DNA of 64,000 nt from Diphasiastrum complanatum (lineage: Eukaryota > Streptophyta > Lycopodiopsida > Lycopodiales > Lycopodiaceae): the NCBI GenBank assembly GCA_029204225.1, contig CM055106.1:11018539-11082538 (forward strand). Reading direction: 5' to 3'. Positions 58,952-64,000 of this stretch are shown here, piece after piece (within the stretch, counting starts at the first letter, position 1; every line of letters begins with the position of its first letter). Made by a program: the position numbers and the translations under genes. Under the pieces are notes generated by a model. It was not told the DNA's origin, made no database searches, and worked only from the letters and a program-made list of their open reading frames with translations.

Positions 58952-59945
58952 TGTACTGAATTGACATTCACAAGTACTATTAATAACATAATTTCCATTT
59001 TACCTGCTGGCAAATCAACTGTCATAAGATTAGAGGACTTGTTCTTTAACTGGCACTCTTTAGCTAGATGGCCCGCCTTGCCACAATTGAAGCACAACCC
59101 CTGTTTGAAGGCATCTCTGACTGATGACTTAGATTTTTTCTTCGATTTTTTCACTGACTTGGGTTTCTGATAAGTCATACTCTTAAGTTCATCAATAAAC
59201 TTTTTTGACTTTTTTCGCGGTCGAAAATTTTTTGAGCTTTTCTCTTGCCCCCGTTTCCTAGAAGCTACCACCGTCTAATTGTACACACGTGCGAACCGAA
59301 TGGCATCCTCCAACGAGTTCAAAGAATTGTGCTTGCATTCATTCTGAAAATCCGCTGGCAACCCATTCACAAACTGCCACTCAGCGTACTTTTTCAAAAA
59401 ATGCGACACTTTAGTAAGAAGATCCATGAACTCTTGGACATAAGTGTCCTAGTCACACGACCCCATCTTAAGCTCCACAAAATGCCGATATGAGTCTCTT
59501 TCATCCACAGTCATAAATGCTTTCAGGAATACCTCCCGAAAAGCATCCCAAGTGACTGGCTTAGGATCGAGATCTCGCCACCATGACATGGCTTTACCTT
59601 CCAAAAAAATCAGTACTGAAGAAATGCGCTTCTCCTTAGTTACTCCATGCAGACCAAAATAGCTATTCCACCTGTTAATCCAAGACTCCACTGCTGCCGG
59701 CTGCCTAAATTTCTTGTCCCCTGAAAAAACTTCTGGCTAAAAATCTAAGTGTGAAGAAGGTGTCGCATCATGCTTAGACAAAAGATATTTGATTTGCTCG
59801 TCCCGCTGCTTGTTACTCTGGTGGATTTCTAGCAGTGCTTTGCCCATCACATCCAGAATAGACTGCGGACTATTGTCCGGGCTTCCCACACTTTGAACCG
59901 GTGACGGAACTCCCTCACCGAATAATTCTTGTTCCATGTCGGCCA
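58918..59945 (-). pseudogene. Chromovirus gag with zinc knuckle
   Basis: Start MADMEQELFGEGVPSPVQSV near 59945. A stop at 59737-59739 is followed by AVESWINRWNSYFGLHGV and FLEGKAMSWWRDLDPKPVTW. After another stop near 59449, KKYAEWQFVNGLPADFQNEC follows, then a basic segment and CFNCGKAGHLAKEC (59100-59058), a complete CCHC knuckle. The WW..L and F....E.V patterns fit Retrotrans_gag. Confidence 0.9.
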
Positions 59946-61164
59946 TAACTACCAACACAACAAATAATTTTGATAAGACCTGTGGAAACCGTCTGAAACC
60001 CCACAAAAAACAATTCTTTTAGCAATCGACATCTTACACCTAGAAAATAAGTCAGAAACTTTTTTTTTTTTGACTTAGGATCAAAAAAATATCTTAAGAA
60101 TTAGACTCCAATTTTCTTATTTACGGCAAAAAACTTCACAAGAACTATGGTCAGCTCTCCAGCCAGATCGCGAGTCCAGGTCTGGATCCACCGCCCGAGA
60201 GAGAGAGAGAGAGAGCGCCCGGATACAGGCAGACGCGCGACTTCCGAGCTCGTTCAGAGGGCAGATTCACCTCCCTGTGCCTCGGATCAGCCGCCGCTAC
60301 CTCCAAGATCACCCAGCGCTCCATCCTCGGATCACAGCTCTTCTCCTTAAGCGCTGGACAGCGCGCCCAGCCATCCAATTTCTGAGGTTTTTTGGATAAC
60401 AACAATCTGGAAACAGGGTTTACACCCTTTTTTGCAGGTTCAAGAAAGGGAAATCAGAGGTTCCAGACACTACGGCCGCCCACCAGCAGTCCAACAACTC
60501 ACAGATTCCCTTGCAGCCCAGCAGAGGCTTTTCTTTCCAGTCATATGTAGTTCTTACCTATTTCCATTCACAAACACAGATATTTCTATTGCTATGTTTG
60601 CAGGCCTCAGTCATGAAGCACCAAACAGTAGAAAACAAAGATTTGCTCATGCATGCACCTTACAAGCAAGAGTCCCCTCAAAACGACACATATGACAGAA
60701 AACCAGGATTACTCAGTAGGATAGTGACAGGAAATTGCTGACAGTTCATTCCATTCTTTGCTACTTTGCACTATATTTCTTGGTTTACGTAGAAGCTTTC
60801 AGAGTTTACAGTATGCCATGCATGAATCAAGAATTTAATTCTCTTTTCAATAGCAAATTCATTCTGAATATTATATCACAGTAATTCCCTCTATATCCCA
60901 CTCCGGGATAAAATTTCAGAATACATGCAATTAATAATTGATTCCAAAACCAAGAAATCAGAATACAAAAAAACAGAAACCATCATTTCATGTCACCAAC
61001 CGAAAAGTTATCAACGAATATACCATTCCAAAACCGATTCAACCAAAATAGGGTAGTGCACCTACTTGGAAGACCACCGATTTACCGAAATTTTTTGGAT
61101 TTTCGTCGACACAATTCCACCAAAAGCTGGTCCACACCGAGCTGCTCTCAAACTTCGATCGGCT
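59946..61164 (-). other. Chromovirus leader with a GC-rich island
   Basis: A non-coding leader lies between primer site and gag. 60150-60370 is markedly GC-rich compared with its surroundings and contains a short GA run (60198-60214). On the plus strand TTTTTTGCAG|G near 60430 and TTTGCAG near 60600 look like splice acceptors. The rest shows no feature. Confidence 0.5.
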
Positions 61165-61176
61165 GCTCCGATACCA
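61165..61176 (-). other. Chromovirus primer-binding site
   Basis: On the minus strand it reads TGGTATCGGAGC, an initiator-Met-like site. It suggests the 5' LTR could extend to 61177. Confidence 0.6.
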
Positions 61177-61219
61177 GTAAAACGTCCCCCAAGACCTCCA
61201 ATAGAGAATGAGCGTAAAG

Positions 61220-61695
61220 AACACAATAAAGGAGTGCAGTGGACGAAACCGTCCCAACCAATCCTAGATCGTCCGATCTAGCCCCCGAGCACTAGGGAGT
61301 ATGGCAAGTCTCAATGATAGTAAGCGCTTACCAATCCGACAAACATAACGGCCGCAGACTCTCAATGAATCAAATGGACACAGGACGGGGTATATATAGA
61401 GAGAAGCCCCTCCACTGTCTGTCCATGCAATGAATCCACATGTAAGCGTGCTATCAACTCATGCCTAACTCCCATGCATGTCCACTGCATGTAGGTACCC
61501 CTAACTCATAATAGCAAAGACCCATGCATAGACACAGTGCATGTACATCCTATCCCATACTAGGATGCAACACACATGCCTATACCGCATGTAGGCATAG
61601 CCTAAGGTCCTACTTAGCTATTACCCAAATTAGGTCTGGCCCCTACATCTAAGGTAGCCCCCTAATGGTACAAACCCCCCATTAGGGCCGTAACA
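61220..61695 (-). mobile_element. Gypsy chromovirus 5' LTR
   Basis: Matches 55020-55494. The minus-strand start TGTTACGG follows directly after the interrupted Copia frame (GSMEAI). Possible extension to 61177. The flanking ATAGC (61696-61700) has no counterpart at the other end. Confidence 0.85.
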
Positions 61696-62340
61696 ATAGC
61701 CTCCATGGAACCTAAGTTGACATGTCCAAGTCTTTTGTGCCATAAAGTGAAGGTAGATATCTTGCTCTTCTCAGCCAACATGACAACATTAGTATCCACA
61801 AATGCATCCAACTTATAAAGTTTTTCAAGTCTAGTGCCCTTAGCCACTATCTTACCCTTCTTCTTGATGAAACATTCATTTGAAGCAAAGTCAACATTGA
61901 AACCATTGTCTACCATTTGGCCAACACTTAGTAGATTCTTTGTTATTGTAGGAATGTACAAAACACCTTCTATGTTGATCTTTTTGGAAGATCCTAAGCA
62001 AAGGGGAATGCTACGAACTCCTTCAATCTTACAAGCTTCATCATTTGCTGTATAGATAGACTTTATAGGTCCATCATAAGATAAGAGAGAAGAGAAAAAC
62101 TCCCTTTTGCTAGTCATGTGTGAACCAACACCCGAGTCAATCCACCAAGGATCTTCTCCTTTGAAGCTTGTTGAAGAGAATATGGACATCATGAGAGAGT
62201 CCTTATGTGAACTCTCCTCATCCTCCTCCTCTTTGCTCATGTTGGCTTGGCTTTGATCTTGCTTCATCTTGAAGCATTCCGAGGCACAATGCCCCATCTT
62301 GCTACAATAGTAGCACTTCACCTTCTGATTTGTCCTTCTT
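61696..62340 (-). pseudogene. Copia zinc knuckle, protease and GAG-pre-integrase, cut by the chromovirus
   Basis: Minus strand: CYYCSKMGHCASEC (zinc knuckle, about 62315-62275), then DPWWIDSGVGSHMTSKREFF (protease; DSGV-G in place of the usual DSGA-S), NIEGVLYIPTITKNLLSVGQ and LYKLDAFVDTNVVML. The pre-integrase motif TLWHKRLGHVNLGSMEAI ends where the Gypsy LTR begins. Integrase and RT lie beyond the inserted element or are lost. Confidence 0.9.
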
Positions 62341-63069
62341 GACTTTGGTGGTTGATGGAGATGCCTTTGAGGGTCCTTCTTGATCCTCAAGCTTTGAAGA
62401 CTTCTTGAATGTTGATCCTTTGCCTTTGCCTTTGGTGAAGAGAGCTTGGTCATCTTCACCTTGGATGGAAAGCCTATCCATCCTCTCTTGCATTTGGCTC
62501 CTTCTTGATTCCTCGGCCATGAGTGTGCCTTGGAGTTCCTCAAGTATGAGAAGCTTATCCATAATTGCATATCCCTGAACCAAATTGTCAAATTCAAAGC
62601 TTAGTCCATTCAATATGAGTTGAACAGGCTCTTCAACCTTGATAGGATCACCTATGAAGGCTAGCTCTTTGTTCAATTCCTTCACTCTTAAGACAAAAGT
62701 ATATGCACTCTCTCCTTTCTTTTGATAGCTTCTATAGATTTGATTCTTCAAAGCTAACATCCTAGTTTGGTTCTTGGATTCATAGACCTTTTGCAAAGTC
62801 TCCCAAGCATCTTGAGCCGAAGTGCGATCTCCTACCTCTCTTAAGGGTTCATTTGCAACATTCATTTTTATGCAATGTAGTGCAATATTGCACCTCTTGA
62901 TGTAATTGGCTTTTTCTTGAGGATGAATAGGTTCACCCTCTTTACCATTTACAATCTCCATTAGATCTTGCATGATCATGATGGATTCCATTCTAACTTT
63001 CCATATGAAATAGTTAGTTTTGTTGAGCCTTTCATTAGTATCCAAAAGATATGCATTTAAAGATGCCAT
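62302..63069 (-). CDS. Copia gag (UBN2-type), 255 aa
   Basis: An open gag: MASLNAYLLDTNERLNKTNY, then WKVRMESIMIMQDLMEIV, ALHCIKMNVANEPLREVGDR, DAWETLQKVYESKNQTRMLA, KKGESAYTFVLRVKELNKEL and GTLMAEESRRSQMQERMDRL. The zinc knuckle lies just after a frame change near 62340. No internal stop occurs, so this is one of the better preserved retroelement frames here. Confidence 0.9.
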   Translation of the reverse strand: MASLNAYLLDTNERLNKTNYFIWKVRMESIMIMQDLMEIVNGKEGEPIHPQEKANYIKRCNIALHCIKMNVANEPLREVGDRTSAQDAWETLQKVYESKNQTRMLALKNQIYRSYQKKGESAYTFVLRVKELNKELAFIGDPIKVEEPVQLILNGLSFEFDNLVQGYAIMDKLLILEELQGTLMAEESRRSQMQERMDRLSIQGEDDQALFTKGKGKGSTFKKSSKLEDQEGPSKASPSTTKVKKDKSEGEVLLL

Positions 63070-63841
63070 CTAGTCTCCTAATCAAGGACTTGACACATGA
63101 CGGGTACTTCTATTGATTTGAAAATATCAGTAATAGACTTCCTACAAATATCTAAGAATGATCTTTAACAAAATCAAATCATAGAATACTAGAAACAATG
63201 CACTTGCTTGATTGAAGTAGACAATACTAGTAGAATTGCCCCTCTTTCTACAAAGAGCATAAAAGTTTCCAAATGATCTGATCAAGAGTGAATTTCAGCA
63301 ATCTAATATACTTCCAAAATCACTTGTAAAAGATCTAAATGGAACTTAATGAGGATGCAACACAATCTACTATCCAATCACAAGCAAAAATTGATCAAAA
63401 TTGATGAAAAATTGATCTAATTTGATGCACAAGTCAAGCAATGGTTGGACTGATCCTAAATCACTTTAGGAGGTGTCCTCTACACCTTAGAATAGCCTTG
63501 AATAATCCCCAAATCTCTAATCTTCCCTCTCCTTGAATGCTAGAAAGCCTCCTCTATGAAATCACCTCCAAAACTCGCTTAGAAATCAATGCTTGGAGCA
63601 AGCAAAACTTGCTATCTTGGTAATGTGGATTGAATTCAACTTTGTCTCCAATTTTAGACACCTAAACACCTGAAAATTAAGTCACACAACACCAATCTCC
63701 AATGGATTTGACTCACTTTGAGTTCTAGAATCAATGCTAGATGCTAAGATCCAATCTACACAAGATTTAGATAAAAAATTGTGATCAAATTGAATAAAAA
63801 CCAAGGATTTAGCTCATTTCAGCCTTTAGGCTCTGATACTA
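63070..63841 (-). other. Copia leader and primer-binding site
   Basis: A non-coding leader of about 760 bases. At 63829-63841 the minus strand reads TAGTATCAGAGCC, one base off the common TGGTATCAGAGCC site. Confidence 0.7.
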
Positions 63842-64000
63842 TGTTAAAATTACAGCAAATAAGGATCCTAAAACACTTGAAATGATAAGGGAAACAATAG
63901 ATTATGTTCTCATAAGATTAGCACAACTTGAACCATCAAAATCCATCAAGAATCTATGCTTGAACCTCACTAAATGGCCCAAATCCTTGAAGAAGCCTTC
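63842..64000 (-). mobile_element. Copia 5' LTR, incomplete at the window edge
   Basis: Begins next to the primer site. The minus-strand end is TTGCTGTAATTTTAACA. The remainder lies beyond the window. Confidence 0.7.

Overview
The window reads as nuclear DNA of a large, repeat-rich land-plant genome. It is AT-rich, has GT-AG introns, and is packed with nested LTR retrotransposons of the Ty1/Copia and Ty3/Gypsy types, many primed by an initiator-Met-tRNA-like site (TGGTATCAGAGC and variants). No bacterial feature was seen. The species cannot be fixed from sequence alone. A fern or another large-genome, non-flowering plant fits the very long TE-filled intron and a repetitive gene relic with a GHTHEDIDQ motif, but this is inference.

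Region 1 (1-24,000) holds the only convincing host gene. It is a seven-exon, plus-strand gene (ATG 957, stop 23748) encoding a predicted 337-residue type II membrane protein: a short cytosolic tail, one signal-anchor helix, a charged coiled-coil stem and a C-terminal eight-cysteine PAN/Apple-like domain. All six introns are GT-AG with consistent phases. Intron 3 is about 19 kb and holds four copies of one Gypsy LTR family in two orientations, two or three broken Gypsy bodies, a Copia element inserted in an older Copia, a probable solo LTR and a 67-bp GA microsatellite just before exon 4.

Region 2 (24,000-33,100) has no recognisable host gene. It contains remnants of minus-strand Ty3-type elements (gag at 28.4-29.0 kb, gag-protease at 30.4-31.6 kb), each followed upstream by a primer site resembling an Asp-tRNA site, and a leader packed with a dispersed GGCGAAGGTT motif.

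Region 3 (33,100-54,900) is a nest of Copia elements. A plus Copia is split by a gag-only, non-autonomous LTR element (33,561-37,548) whose leader carries a 44-bp tandem repeat and a 39-base G run. Next comes a minus gag-protease-only Copia, interrupted by another minus Copia that is itself interrupted by a plus mini-Copia with a target-site duplication (TSD). A broken GHTHEDIDQ-type gene follows. Last is a plus Copia split by a second gag-protease-only Copia with paired LTRs and a TSD.

Region 4 (55,000-64,000) is a nearly complete but decayed minus-strand Gypsy chromovirus (gag, protease, RT, RNase H, integrase, chromodomain, both LTRs). Its upper end sits inside a further minus Copia whose 5' LTR runs off the window. 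Every retroelement ORF examined is truncated, frameshifted or carries stops, and several catalytic residues are replaced. These are largely dead copies. Their interest lies in the nesting history, the non-autonomous architectures and the repeated short motifs in Ty3-type leaders.
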